NCBI RefSeq assembly: GCF_024721265.1
Contig: NZ_JAMXOC010000020.1
Coordinates: forward strand, 1-59,779
DNA: 59,779 bases
Direction of reading: 5' to 3'
Source: Ohessyouella blattaphilus
Lineage (GTDB): Bacteria; Bacillota; Clostridia; Lachnospirales; Lachnospiraceae
Made by a program: the position numbers and the translations under genes. Every line of letters starts with the position of its first letter. The first letter of the stretch is position 1. Below are positions 40,600-49,570 of this stretch, piece by piece. Under the pieces are notes generated by a model that had not been told where the DNA came from, searched no databases, and was given only the letters and a program-made list of their open reading frames with translations.

Positions 40600-41259
40600 A
40601 TGGGGACATTAACACAAAGAGATAAAAAACTATTGGTCTTCTTGGCCTGCTTCGTCCTAATTGTGGTATTTGGTTGGTTTCTAGCAAAGCCTTTACTTGA
40701 TAAAGGTATGGAAAAGGGTGACCAAATCAGTGAAGCTCAGGCAGAAAAAGAGATGCTTGAAACGAAGCTTATGCAGTATCCAGTAATGGATAAGAAAGTA
40801 GCGGATTCCGAAGAGCAAGTAAGCCAGTACGAGGAAAAATTCTATGGCATGTTAAAGAGCCAGGGAGTAGACAAACTGATTACGGAAAAGGCTCTTAGTG
40901 CCGGTCTTAAGATCGAGCGGATGGAAATTACCATGCCGACGGAGCCTTTGCTCCTGGAAAACTATCTTCCTAAGGGAGAAGAGGCAGACGGAAGCGAAGT
41001 GCCGGCAGATGAGACCGAGGACGTGGATGACGATGCAGATGCAGCAGTCGATGCTGAAGAGGAAGCCACGGCAAAAAGTATCTATAAGGCGACGGCTAAG
41101 CTTAGCGTATCGGGAACCAGGGATCAGTATTGGAATCTGATTAACGATATAAATGGGAGTCAGAAGCTGATGCTAGTTAAAGAAATGCAAATGCCAGCGA
41201 AGACAGAAGACGGCGGGAGTATGTCGCTTTCGGTAGATATATTTATGTATCAAAAGTAA
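40600..41259 (+). CDS. pilO: Type IV pilus alignment protein PilO
   Basis: A 219-residue protein with one N-terminal transmembrane segment (LLVFLACFVLIVVFGWFLAKPLL), a coiled coil (ISEAQAEKEMLETKLMQYPV and on) and a C-terminal ferredoxin-like fold interrupted by an acidic loop (about 125-155, rich in Asp/Glu/Ala). It begins two bases after the PilM-PilN stop. PilO pairs with PilN in the alignment complex. Assigned by order and architecture; sequence in this family is poorly conserved. Confidence 0.8.
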   Translation: MGTLTQRDKKLLVFLACFVLIVVFGWFLAKPLLDKGMEKGDQISEAQAEKEMLETKLMQYPVMDKKVADSEEQVSQYEEKFYGMLKSQGVDKLITEKALSAGLKIERMEITMPTEPLLLENYLPKGEEADGSEVPADETEDVDDDADAAVDAEEEATAKSIYKATAKLSVSGTRDQYWNLINDINGSQKLMLVKEMQMPAKTEDGGSMSLSVDIFMYQK

Positions 41260-41282
41260 AGAAGGATTTGAGGGACTAAATT

Positions 41283-42965
41283 GTGGCAAATATTAAAAAT
41301 ATTCCTATAGGGGAGCTATTAAAAGAAAGTGGCTATATTTCGGAGGAACAGATTCAACAAGCGCTGGCTTATCAAAAGGAAAATCGGGGTAAGCGTCTTG
41401 GTGAAATTCTGATTTCTCTGGGGTTCGTGACGGAGCGTCAGACTTTGGAAGCTCTGGCTCAGCGTTTTGAACTCAAAATTGTGGACTTAAGTAATTACGA
41501 AGTGGATGTGGAAGCGGTCGCGAAGATTCCTAAGCAGCTGGCAGAAAAGTATAGTATGTTAGCGATTGAACAAAGTCCGGAAGGACTTGTAGTGGCGACC
41601 AGCGATCCTCTTGATTTTTACGGCTTTGAAGATGTGCGCCAGGTTACTGGAATGCAGTTAGATACGGTACTCTGCGAAAAGGAGATAATCCGAGGGGCGA
41701 TTAGTTATTATTATTCGGAGGTTTCAGCGAAGCAGGCGGCCCAAAAGGCCAATACCAGTACCGATGGTTTAGAGGAAATCCCTCTAGATCTTGATATTAA
41801 CGAAGAGGACGGAGATGCACCGATTGTTAATCTGCTAAACTCTTTGGTGGCAAGGGCCTATAGTGTAAACGCCAGTGATATTCATATTGAACCGTTCGAG
41901 ACAAAATCAAATGTGCGGATGCGTATTGACGGAACGATTGTGGATTATGTTACTTTACAAAAATCCCTGCATGCTTCTTTGATTGCCCGGGTTAAGATTC
42001 TCTCGGACCTAGATATCGCTGAGCGGCGTATTCCACAAGATGGACATTTCCGGACGAAGATTGGCGAGGAGTTTGTCAACGTCAGAGTCTCGGTTATTCC
42101 TACGGTTTTCGGAGAAAAGGCGGTTATGCGTCTTCTAGCTAGTGGTGGCAATATCGACTATCCTTCCACTTACGGCATGTTAGAGGATGACTTTGAGAAG
42201 TTTACGGCGATGCTTAAGTCGCCAAACGGCATTCTCTATATTACTGGACCTACTGGCTCGGGTAAGACCACCACTCTTTACATGGTGCTCGAGGAACTAT
42301 CTAAGCGCCAGGTCAATATCTCGACGATTGAAGACCCGGTGGAGAAGAATCTTCCCCGGATTAACCAAATGCAAACGAATAATATGGCGGGACTAACCTT
42401 TGATATCGGACTACGCGCCCTTCTTCGTCAAGATCCCGATGTTATTATGGTCGGTGAAACGAGAGATGCGGAGACGGCGGCAATCTCAATTAGAGCCGCA
42501 ATCACGGGACACTTAGTATTATCAACCCTCCATACGAATAATGCCGCAGCCACCATTGTGCGTCTAGTGGATATGGGGATGGAACAATATATGATTGCCA
42601 GCTCCTTAGTGGGGGTAGTGGCTCAGAGACTGATGCGTAAAGTATGTAAGCACTGCAGCAGCGAGCGCCCGGTAACGATTGCCGAACAGGCTTATCTAGA
42701 TCCTAGTATTACCACGGTTAAGGAAGCGGTGGGCTGTAGCCGGTGCAACAATACCGGGTATAGCGGTCGGATTGCTATTCATGAAATTCTCATGATTGAC
42801 GAGGCGGTGAAAAAGATGATTACCCTAGGCTCATCCGTAGAGGAGATTGTGGAGTATGCCACCAGCAGTCAAGGGATGAAAACCCTCTCTGACCGGGGGC
42901 AAGAGCTGGTAGCAGAAGGAATAACCACCATCGAGGAGCTGATGAAGGTTGCGTACTATTCATAG
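41283..42965 (+). CDS. pilB: Type IV pilus extension ATPase
   Basis: A 560-residue GspE/PilB ATPase: N-terminal MshEN domain (LLKESGYISEEQIQQALAYQ), then the ATPase with Asp box, Walker A GPTGSGKTTT at about 322-331, Walker B VIMVGETRDAETA, His box HLVLSTLHTNNAA, and the C-terminal zinc tetracysteine VCKHCSSERP...CSRCNNTGY. It powers pilus polymerisation. GTG start at 41283 after GAGGGAC. It is followed by the retraction ATPase. Confidence 0.94.
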   Translation: MANIKNIPIGELLKESGYISEEQIQQALAYQKENRGKRLGEILISLGFVTERQTLEALAQRFELKIVDLSNYEVDVEAVAKIPKQLAEKYSMLAIEQSPEGLVVATSDPLDFYGFEDVRQVTGMQLDTVLCEKEIIRGAISYYYSEVSAKQAAQKANTSTDGLEEIPLDLDINEEDGDAPIVNLLNSLVARAYSVNASDIHIEPFETKSNVRMRIDGTIVDYVTLQKSLHASLIARVKILSDLDIAERRIPQDGHFRTKIGEEFVNVRVSVIPTVFGEKAVMRLLASGGNIDYPSTYGMLEDDFEKFTAMLKSPNGILYITGPTGSGKTTTLYMVLEELSKRQVNISTIEDPVEKNLPRINQMQTNNMAGLTFDIGLRALLRQDPDVIMVGETRDAETAAISIRAAITGHLVLSTLHTNNAAATIVRLVDMGMEQYMIASSLVGVVAQRLMRKVCKHCSSERPVTIAEQAYLDPSITTVKEAVGCSRCNNTGYSGRIAIHEILMIDEAVKKMITLGSSVEEIVEYATSSQGMKTLSDRGQELVAEGITTIEELMKVAYYS

Positions 42966-42974
42966 GGGGATGTT

Positions 42975-44021
42975 ATGAACATAGATGATATTATTTTATT
43001 AGCTAGGCAAAAAGGGGCATCCGATGTCCATATTTCCCAAGGGATGCCCACTTACTTTCGGATTAACGGTAGCTTGACCTTGGTTTCGGAATTGCAACTG
43101 GCCGACGAAGAGGTGGAAGGCATTATTTTCGACATGCTCTCTGATGCTCAAAGGGCCAAGTACGAGCAGCGCTTAGAAGTGGATTTTGCTAGACGAACAC
43201 CTGATGGCAATCGGCAGAGGGTCAATGTTTTCAGTCAGCAGAATAAAATTGCGGCTACGATTCGCCTCCTTAATAGCGAGATTCCGACGCTGGATTCCCT
43301 GGGACTACCGAAGGTTCTCGAGGAGTTAGCGCTAAAGACCAGAGGACTGGTCCTCGTTACAGGGCCCACAGGAAGTGGTAAGTCAACCACCCTTGCGGCC
43401 ATGGTAGATTATATTAACGAGCATAAGGCGGATCATATTGTGACCATCGAAGACCCCATAGAGTACGTTTTTGAACGGAAGCAATCGATTATTCATCAGC
43501 GAGAAGTAGGTGAGGATACCACCAGTTTTGCCAAGGCGCTAAGAGCGGTGCTGCGTGAAGATCCGGATGTGATTCTTGTCGGCGAGATGCGGGATTATGA
43601 GACCATTTCGGCGGCGATTACGGCAGCGGAGACCGGGCATTTAGTGCTAGCGACCCTTCATACCACGGGGGCAGCTCAGACTGTAGACCGGATTATCGAT
43701 GCTTGTCCAGGCGATGTTCAGAATCAAGTGCGAACCCAGCTTTCGGGCATGCTTCAAGGGATTGTCACCCAGTGCTTGATTCCGACGGTAGATGGTCGGG
43801 GGCGCGTGCCGGCAACGGAAGTATTGGTGGGCACCGATGCGGCCCTTAATCTGATCCGGGAAAATAAAGGACACCAACTAGGTACGGTTATGCAGTCCGG
43901 TGGTGTCTATGGGATGCATACTCTTAATCGAGACTTAAAACGGTTGATGGAAAGTGGCGTAATCTCCCCAGGAGATGCTCTTAAATACACCAATGATAAA
44001 CAAGATCTAGAAATGATGTAG
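42975..44021 (+). CDS. pilT: Type IV pilus retraction ATPase
   Basis: A 348-residue PilT: short N-terminal domain (IDDIILLARQKGASDVHISQG), Walker A GPTGSGKSTT at about 131-138, Asp box TIEDPIEYVFERKQSIIHQREVG, Walker B VILVGEMRDYET, His box HLVLATLHTTGAAQT, and the AIRNLIRE-like helix ALNLIRENKGHQL. Presence of PilT argues for retractile pili and twitching motility or DNA uptake rather than a pure secretion machine. GGGGG precedes the ATG. A terminator follows after eight bases. Confidence 0.95.
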   Translation: MNIDDIILLARQKGASDVHISQGMPTYFRINGSLTLVSELQLADEEVEGIIFDMLSDAQRAKYEQRLEVDFARRTPDGNRQRVNVFSQQNKIAATIRLLNSEIPTLDSLGLPKVLEELALKTRGLVLVTGPTGSGKSTTLAAMVDYINEHKADHIVTIEDPIEYVFERKQSIIHQREVGEDTTSFAKALRAVLREDPDVILVGEMRDYETISAAITAAETGHLVLATLHTTGAAQTVDRIIDACPGDVQNQVRTQLSGMLQGIVTQCLIPTVDGRGRVPATEVLVGTDAALNLIRENKGHQLGTVMQSGGVYGMHTLNRDLKRLMESGVISPGDALKYTNDKQDLEMM

Positions 44022-44028
44022 ATAAACT

Positions 44029-44056
44029 GGGATTGCCATATTTGGCAATCCCTTTT
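44029..44056 (+). terminator. Terminator of the pilus locus
   Basis: GGGATTGCC, loop ATATTT, GGCAATCCC then TTTT, eight bases after pilT. Confidence 0.85.
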
Positions 44057-44094
44057 ACAATGGAAGAAGACTACTGTTTGTGAGGAGAGAGGCA

Positions 44095-44913
44095 ATGGAT
44101 AAAAGGCAACACGAATTGGTTTTACCGAATAAGGATTTGCCCTTCAAGCTTTTCCTATTCGAAGGAGGCGACGGCAACTATATCCGGGAGCGGCACTGGC
44201 ATCGCTCGGTGGAAATCTTTGCGGTTACAGAAGGGGAGATTCGCTTCTTTAGAGGTGGTGAGCGCACGATCTTAAAGGCCGGGGAATTGCTTCTGATTAA
44301 CTCTAATGAGGTTCACTCGGTAATGGCGCCGACGCCTAACACGACCATTGTTTTACAGATTCCTTTAGGTACTTTTGAAGGTTATTTTACCGAGGAGCGT
44401 TACATTCGCTTTGCACCTACGAAGGGCGCTGATGACGAAGCGCTAATGACGGTGCTAAAAAAGCTCTACCGCACGTACCAAGCAGGAGAAGAGGGGTATC
44501 TTCTAAAGGTGCTAAGTGATTACTACCGCCTCCTCTATATTTTGGTGACAGAGTACCGGGAAAAAGCAGTGGACAAGGAAGAGGTTAATCGCAATAAAAA
44601 GCTCAATAGGCTGGCCAAGATAACGGATTATCTACGGGACCACTACCAGCAGGAACTTAGTCTGGAGAAAGTGGCACAAATCTTCGGTTATTCCCCTACT
44701 TATTTGTCTCATATGTTCCGGGAAAGTATTGATATTAGTTATAAAATGTACCTTCAGGAGATCCGCTTAGAGTACGCCCTAGGCGATTTGGAAAAAGGGG
44801 AGCTAACCCTTTCTGAGATTGCAGATAAGCACGGGTTTGCCAGTGGGAAATCTTTTGCCAAAGTGTTTAAGCGGCGATACGGGATTTTGCCTAGTGAATA
44901 TCGCAAGAAATAA
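44095..44913 (+). CDS. AraC-family regulator with cupin sensor domain
   Basis: A 272-residue regulator. N-terminal cupin barrel (YIRERHWHRSVEIFAVTEGEIRFF with the HWHRSVE ligand strand, then GELLLINSNEVHSVMAPTP) and a C-terminal AraC double helix-turn-helix (SLEKVAQIFGYSPTYLSHMF and LSEIADKHGFASGKSFAKVFKRRYG). GAGAGG precedes the ATG at 44095; the GTG at 44080 overlaps it. It lies just upstream, in the same direction, of the isomerase-xylulokinase pair and presumably activates that unit in response to its sugar. Confidence 0.83.
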   Translation: MDKRQHELVLPNKDLPFKLFLFEGGDGNYIRERHWHRSVEIFAVTEGEIRFFRGGERTILKAGELLLINSNEVHSVMAPTPNTTIVLQIPLGTFEGYFTEERYIRFAPTKGADDEALMTVLKKLYRTYQAGEEGYLLKVLSDYYRLLYILVTEYREKAVDKEEVNRNKKLNRLAKITDYLRDHYQQELSLEKVAQIFGYSPTYLSHMFRESIDISYKMYLQEIRLEYALGDLEKGELTLSEIADKHGFASGKSFAKVFKRRYGILPSEYRKK

Positions 44914-44961
44914 CCCTTATGTTCGCAAGAAAGAGGTAGCAAAAAGACGAGCTAATTGTTA

Positions 44962-44990
44962 CATTTATGAATGATAAGAGAAACTATAAT
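44962..44990 (+). promoter_or_regulatory. Candidate promoter of the isomerase-xylulokinase unit
   Basis: A perfect TATAAT at 44985-44990, no proper -35 at 17 bases (CATTTA). A weak -35 fits activation by the adjacent AraC protein. Confidence 0.4.
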
Positions 44991-45019
44991 TCTAGAAATT
45001 CGAACAAAGGAGAATGATT

Positions 45020-46507
45020 ATGCACGATAATAAACCGAAGCTTAAAATGGGAATCGTCGCTGTAAGTCGTGATTGCTTCCCAGAAGAACTTTCCGTTAAC
45101 AGAAGAAAACGCCTTATTGAGGCGTACACCGAAAAATACGGTGCTGATGAAATTTATGAATGCCCAATCTGTATCGTGGAGAGCGAAATCCATATGGTAC
45201 AGGCCCTTGAGGATGTTAAGGCAGCTGGCTGTAATGCTTTAGTTGTCTATCTTGGCAACTTTGGGCCAGAGATTTCGGAGACCCTTTTAGCAAAGCATTT
45301 TGAAGGACCGAAGATGTTTGTGGCGGCCGCTGAAGAAACTGGCGACAACCTAGTTGGTGGTCGAGGAGATGCCTACTGCGGTATGCTCAATGCGAGCTAC
45401 AACCTACAGCTTCGCAATGTAAAAGCTTATATTCCAGAATACCCAGTGGGTAACGCAGCTGAGTGTGCAGAGATGATCAAAGAATTTGCGCCAATTGCCA
45501 AGGCTATTATCGGACTGAACAGCCTTAAAATCATTACTTTTGGACCTCGTCCTCTTAACTTCTTAGCTTGTAATGCACCAATCAAGCAACTTTATAACAT
45601 CGGTGTGGAGATTGAAGAGAACTCTGAGCTTGATCTTTTTGAAGCGTTCCATAAGCACGACGGTGACGAGCGGATTCCTGCCATTGTCAAAGAAATGGAA
45701 GAAGAGCTAGGGGCTGGTAATAAGAAGCCAGAGATTTTAAGTAAACTCGCTCAATATGAATTAACGTTAAAAGACTGGGTAGAAGAACATAAAGGGTACC
45801 GTGAGTACGTGGCGATTGCCGGCAAATGTTGGCCAGCCTTCCAGACCCAATTTGGCTTTGTGCCTTGCTACGTAAATAGCCGTCTAACAGAACAAGGAAT
45901 TCCGGTTTCATGTGAAGTGGATGTATACGGAGCGTTAAGTGAGTTTATCGGTGCGGTTGTCAGTGATGATGTGGTAACCCTTCTCGACATTAACAACTCA
46001 GTGCCAAACGATATGTACGAAAGTGATATTAAAGGCAAATTTGACTATACCGGTAAGGATGTCTTTATGGGCTTCCACTGTGGTAATACGTCATCTTCTA
46101 AGTTAACTTCTTGTGAAATGAAGTATCAGATGATTATGGCAAGAAACTTACCTGAAGAAGTGACCCAAGGAACACTAGAAGGCGATATTGTACCTGGAGA
46201 CATCACTTTCTACAGATTGCAAAGTACCGCAGACAACATTTTAAGAGCTTACATAGCTCACGGTGAAGTGTTGCCAGTAGCGACTAGATCTTTCGGCGGC
46301 GTGGGTATCTTTGCAATTCCTGAGATGGGTAGATTCTATCGTCACGTATTAATTGAAGGTGGTTATCCTCACCACGGTGCGGTTGCCTTTGGTCATTATG
46401 GCAAAGCGTTATATGAAGTGTTTAAGTATATCGGTGTTGAAGTAGAGGAAATCGGATACAATCAACCAAAAGGCGTGAGATACAAGACGGAGAATCCTTG
46501 GGGGTAG
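45020..46507 (+). CDS. FucI/AraA-family sugar isomerase of unknown substrate
   Basis: A 495-residue protein of the L-fucose/L-arabinose isomerase fold, shorter than and different from the FucI at 15113. It starts KMGIVAVSRDCFPEELSVNRR and has the Rossmann-like N-domain (ALVVYLGNFGPEISETLLAK), GRGDAYCGMLNASYNL, GRPLNFLAC-type loop and catalytic region CWPAFQTQFGFVPCYVNSRL, GNTSSSKLTSCEM, and terminal HHGAVAFGHYGKALYEVFKYIGV. The ATG at 45020 lies seven bases after AAAGGAG; the ATG at 45014 is too close. Followed three bases later by a xylulokinase, so the product is probably a ketopentose such as xylulose or ribulose; the aldose could be xylose, lyxose or arabinose. Confidence 0.8.
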   Translation: MHDNKPKLKMGIVAVSRDCFPEELSVNRRKRLIEAYTEKYGADEIYECPICIVESEIHMVQALEDVKAAGCNALVVYLGNFGPEISETLLAKHFEGPKMFVAAAEETGDNLVGGRGDAYCGMLNASYNLQLRNVKAYIPEYPVGNAAECAEMIKEFAPIAKAIIGLNSLKIITFGPRPLNFLACNAPIKQLYNIGVEIEENSELDLFEAFHKHDGDERIPAIVKEMEEELGAGNKKPEILSKLAQYELTLKDWVEEHKGYREYVAIAGKCWPAFQTQFGFVPCYVNSRLTEQGIPVSCEVDVYGALSEFIGAVVSDDVVTLLDINNSVPNDMYESDIKGKFDYTGKDVFMGFHCGNTSSSKLTSCEMKYQMIMARNLPEEVTQGTLEGDIVPGDITFYRLQSTADNILRAYIAHGEVLPVATRSFGGVGIFAIPEMGRFYRHVLIEGGYPHHGAVAFGHYGKALYEVFKYIGVEVEEIGYNQPKGVRYKTENPWG

Positions 46508-46510
46508 ACT

Positions 46511-47965
46511 ATGTTTTATATAGGCGTTGACCTTGGTACATCGGCAGTTAAACTACTGCTGATGGATCAAGACGGAAAAATAGAAAAGATCGTTTCGAAA
46601 GAGTATCCATTAAGCTTTCCAAATCCCGGTTGGTCGGAGCAAAATCCTGGCGACTGGTACGAACAAAGTATCGCCGGGCTAAAAGAACTACTAGAAAGCG
46701 TAGATAAAAGCCAGGTGGCTGGCATTAGTTTTGGCGGTCAGATGCACGGACTAGTTATTCTTGATGAGAATGACGAAGTGATTCGTCCGGCCATTCTTTG
46801 GAACGATGGCCGAACCACCAAAGAGACGGATTATCTTAATCAGGTAATCGGTAAAGAGAAGTTATCAGAATATACGGCAAACATTGCCTTTGCTGGTTTT
46901 ACTGCCCCGAAAATCCTCTGGGTTAAAGAAAACGAACCGGAGAATTTTAAGCGTATTCAGAAGATTATGCTTCCGAAGGATTATCTGGCGTATAAGTTAT
47001 CAGGCAGTTTTTGCTGCGATTACTCCGATGCTTCAGGCATGCTCTTATTAGATGTGAAGAATAAGCGTTGGTCCCAGGAGATGATCGATATTTGCGGAAT
47101 CTCCTTAGAGCAACTGCCAAAGCTTTATGAAAGCTATGAAGTTGTGGGCGAGATTAAGCCAGACTTGGCAGCAGAGCTTGGGCTAGCAGGTCACGTTAAG
47201 GTGATTGCTGGCGCCGGTGATAATGCGGCCGCGGCTGTAGGAACTGGTACGGTGGGGGACGGTATGTGTAACATTTCGTTGGGTACATCGGGAACCATTT
47301 TTATTGCCAGTGATACGTTTGGCGTAGACGAAAACAATGCTCTCCACTCCTTTGCACACGCTAATGGCGGGTATCATTTGATGGGAGTTATGCTCAGTGC
47401 AGCATCTTGTAATAAATGGTGGATGGAGGAGATTCTTAAGTCTAAGGATTTTGCCGGAGAACAAGCGGAAATTGGTGAATTAGGGGAAAACAACGTGTAT
47501 TTTCTACCCTATCTAATGGGTGAGCGTTCGCCTCACAACGATCCTGGCGCCCGGGCGGCTTTTGTGGGCATGACCATGGATTCCACCAGAGCAGACATGT
47601 ATCAGGCGGTTCTAGAAGGCGTGGCCTTTGGTATTCGCGATTCTTTTGAAGTGGCGAAGAAGCTGGGCATTCACATTGAACGCAGTAAAATCGCCGGTGG
47701 TGGTGCGAAGAGCCCCTTGTGGAAGAAGATTATGGCCAATGTCCTAGGTATTAAAATCGATATGATTGCCAGTGAAGAAGGCCCCGCCCTTGGTGGCGCG
47801 ATTTTGGCAGCGGTGGGCTGCGGTGAGTACAGCAGCGTCGAAGAAGCGACGGATAAGATGATACAAGTTGTGGATACGGTAGAACCAGATCCAGAGCTAG
47901 TTGAAAAATACAATGCAAAATATCAAGAATTTGTAAAGATCTATCCAGCACTGCGCGACAGATAA
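46511..47965 (+). CDS. xylB: Xylulokinase
   Basis: A 484-residue FGGY kinase of the xylulokinase family: MFYIGVDLGTSAVKLLLMDQDG, FPNPGWSEQNPGDWY, GISFGGQMHGLVILDE (substrate-binding motif with QMHG), AILWNDGRTTKET, LGTSGTIFIAS, PYLMGERSPHNDPGARAAFVGM and GGGAKSPLWKKIMANVLGI. The QMHGLV motif is diagnostic of true xylulokinases, unlike the kinase at 19350, which has GQSWSAIP there. It phosphorylates D-xylulose for the pentose phosphate route, fed by the isomerase upstream. A strong terminator follows. Confidence 0.9.
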   Translation: MFYIGVDLGTSAVKLLLMDQDGKIEKIVSKEYPLSFPNPGWSEQNPGDWYEQSIAGLKELLESVDKSQVAGISFGGQMHGLVILDENDEVIRPAILWNDGRTTKETDYLNQVIGKEKLSEYTANIAFAGFTAPKILWVKENEPENFKRIQKIMLPKDYLAYKLSGSFCCDYSDASGMLLLDVKNKRWSQEMIDICGISLEQLPKLYESYEVVGEIKPDLAAELGLAGHVKVIAGAGDNAAAAVGTGTVGDGMCNISLGTSGTIFIASDTFGVDENNALHSFAHANGGYHLMGVMLSAASCNKWWMEEILKSKDFAGEQAEIGELGENNVYFLPYLMGERSPHNDPGARAAFVGMTMDSTRADMYQAVLEGVAFGIRDSFEVAKKLGIHIERSKIAGGGAKSPLWKKIMANVLGIKIDMIASEEGPALGGAILAAVGCGEYSSVEEATDKMIQVVDTVEPDPELVEKYNAKYQEFVKIYPALRDR

Positions 47966-47967
47966 TC

Positions 47968-48007
47968 ATTGGGGAGGTCGTTTTGTTAACAAAACGACCT
48001 CCCCAAT
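47968..48007 (+). terminator. Perfect 40-bp palindromic terminator
   Basis: ATTGGGGAGGTCGTTTTGTT and its exact reverse complement meet at 47987/47988. Its GC stem GGGGAGGTCGTTTT is the same as at 12595. It starts two bases after the xylulokinase stop. Confidence 0.85.
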
Positions 48008-48033
48008 TAAAAAAAGGTGTCCCCAATTGGCAC

Positions 48034-48062
48034 TTGCTTTTTGGACCGTGCCATGATACAAT
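48034..48062 (+). promoter_or_regulatory. Promoter of the rpmG-secE-nusG operon
   Basis: TTGCTT at 48034-48039, 17 bases, TACAAT at 48057-48062, followed by a 70-base leader. No tRNA gene is present here, though tRNAs often precede this operon. Confidence 0.6.
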
Positions 48063-48137
48063 GTTCAAGCTAATGGAAGTAGGTCTTTTTTTTATGCCTA
48101 ATTTTTCGTAAATAATACACAAAGCGAGGTGGAAGTT

Positions 48138-48287
48138 GTGCGTACTAGAATAACATTGGAATGTACTGAATGCAAACAGCGTAATTATACTATGATGAAG
48201 GATAAGAAAGCTCATCCTGAAAGAATGGAAACAAAGAAGTATTGTAAGTTCTGCAAGACACATACATTGCACAAAGAGACGAAATAG
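48138..48287 (+). CDS. rpmG: Ribosomal protein bL33
   Basis: A 49-residue protein, [20 protein letters not shown] through [10 protein letters not shown]. Cysteine pairs at 9/12 and 36/39 form the zinc ribbon of the C+ (zinc-binding) form of L33. GTG start at 48138 after GAGGTGG. It precedes secE by about 20 bases, the standard Firmicutes order, and is a component of the large ribosomal subunit. Confidence 0.93.
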   Translation: MRTRITLECTECKQRNYTMMKDKKAHPERMETKKYCKFCKTHTLHKETK

Positions 48288-48306
48288 TCTCTAGGAGGAG
48301 CAAGAA

Positions 48307-48519
48307 ATGGCTGATAAATCTCAAAAGACTCAGAAGAAAAGCCGTTTTAAGGAGCTTTCAAACGAGTTTAAGAAAATAGTTTGGCCTGACAAGATGACGC
48401 TCGCCAAGCAGACAGCAGCCGTGGTTGCTGTTTCGGTTATCCTTGGGGGATTGATTGCGATTATCGATTTCGTATTAAAGTACGGGGTAGATTTGCTTGT
48501 CAATCTTAAGTTAGGATAA
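48307..48519 (+). CDS. secE: Preprotein translocase subunit SecE
   Basis: A 70-residue protein with a basic N-terminus (MADKSQKTQKKSRFKELSNEF), the family segment EFKKIVWPDKMTLAKQT and one transmembrane helix, matching the short Gram-positive SecE with a single membrane span. AGGAGGAGC precedes the ATG. It clamps SecY in the translocon. Confidence 0.93.
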   Translation: MADKSQKTQKKSRFKELSNEFKKIVWPDKMTLAKQTAAVVAVSVILGGLIAIIDFVLKYGVDLLVNLKLG

Positions 48520-48544
48520 TTAATAATGCAAGAAAGGTGATGTT

Positions 48545-49072
48545 ATGTCAGAAGCGAACGAAAAAGCCAAGTGGTATGTTGTTCACACATACTCTGGCTA
48601 TGAAAATAAAGTGAAAGCTAATATCGATAAAACGATTGAAAACAGGCACCTTGAAGAGCGAATCCTTGAAGTGCGTGTACCAATGCATGACGTTGTGGAA
48701 ATGAAAGACGGCGTGCAAAAAGTTTCCGAAAAAAAGATGTTTCCTGGATATGTGTTGATTCACATGATTATGGACGACGATACTTGGTACGTTGTTCGTA
48801 ACACCAGAGGGGTTACTGGGTTTGTGGGACCAGGCTCAAAGCCAGTTGCACTAACAGATCTAGAAATGTCCTCGCTGGGTATTCGCCGGGAAAACATTAA
48901 AGTTAATTTTGAAGTCGGCGATACCATTAAAGTGGTTGCCGGTGCATGGGCCGATACTGTCGGCATGATCCAAGCGATCAACATGCAGAAGCAGAATGTA
49001 ACAATCAATGTCGAGATGTTTGAGCGTGAAACGCCCGTCGAGATTGATTTTGCAGAGATAAAGAAAATGTAG
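48545..49072 (+). CDS. nusG: Transcription termination/antitermination protein NusG
   Basis: A 175-residue protein: NGN domain starting KWYVVHTYSGYENKVKANID, with MFPGYVLIHMIMDDDTWYVVRNTRGVTGFVG, and a C-terminal KOW domain FEVGDTIKVVAGAWADTVGMIQAIN. It binds RNA polymerase and modulates pausing. Located in its usual place between secE and rplK. Confidence 0.95.
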   Translation: MSEANEKAKWYVVHTYSGYENKVKANIDKTIENRHLEERILEVRVPMHDVVEMKDGVQKVSEKKMFPGYVLIHMIMDDDTWYVVRNTRGVTGFVGPGSKPVALTDLEMSSLGIRRENIKVNFEVGDTIKVVAGAWADTVGMIQAINMQKQNVTINVEMFERETPVEIDFAEIKKM

Positions 49073-49077
49073 TTAAC

Positions 49078-49112
49078 GTGGGAGGGACTTATAAAAGGCC
49101 CGCCATCACCAC
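49078..49112 (+). promoter_or_regulatory. L1-binding rRNA-mimic hairpin before rplK
   Basis: GTGGGAGGG at 49078-49086 and CCC...CCAC ending at 49112 form a stem-loop right before the ribosome binding site AAGGAGGT (49113-49120). The sequence imitates the L1-binding helix of 23S rRNA, where GUGGGAGG and a distant ACCAC pair. Excess L1 would bind here and block translation, the classic L11-operon feedback. Confidence 0.7.
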
Positions 49113-49127
49113 AAGGAGGTTACCAAA

Positions 49128-49553
49128 ATGGCAAAAAAAGTAGAAGGTTATATCAAATTGCAAATTCCCGCTGGTAAAGCAACTCCAGCACCACCGGTAG
49201 GTCCTGCTCTTGGACAACACGGTGTAAATATCGTGGAATTTACAAAACAGTTTAACGCGAAGACTGCAGATCAAGGCGACTTGATTATTCCTGTAGTAAT
49301 CACGGTTTACAATGACAGAAGTTTTAGTTTTATTACGAAGACACCACCAGCAGCTGTGCTTATCAAAAAAGCATGTAACATCAAGTCTGGTTCAGGTGTT
49401 CCAAACAAAACAAAAGTAGCGACTATCACAAAAGCACAGGTTCAAGAAATTGCTGAGCTTAAAATGCCTGACTTAAATGCAGCAACAATTGAGACGGCGA
49501 TGAAGATGATTGCTGGTACAGCAAGAAGCATGGGCGTAACGGTAGAAGAGTAA
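49128..49553 (+). CDS. rplK: Ribosomal protein uL11
   Basis: A 141-residue protein: [29 protein letters not shown] (N-terminal proline-rich switch domain) and the C-terminal RNA-binding domain ending [17 protein letters not shown]. It forms the stalk base with L10/L12. Normal length. AAGGAGGT lies eight bases before the ATG, flush against the L1 hairpin. Confidence 0.97.
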   Translation: MAKKVEGYIKLQIPAGKATPAPPVGPALGQHGVNIVEFTKQFNAKTADQGDLIIPVVITVYNDRSFSFITKTPPAAVLIKKACNIKSGSGVPNKTKVATITKAQVQEIAELKMPDLNAATIETAMKMIAGTARSMGVTVEE

Positions 49554-49570
49554 ACATTGTAAACATAGAT

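Noticed and set aside
48008-48137. tRNA genes upstream of rpmG
   Set aside because: Often present there in other genomes, but no cloverleaf or TTCGA-type arm could be found; the spacer holds only a promoter and leader.
47751-48272. 173-codon minus-strand frame across the xylulokinase end and rpmG
   Set aside because: Crosses a strong terminator and runs opposite two clear genes, including the conserved zinc-ribbon L33.
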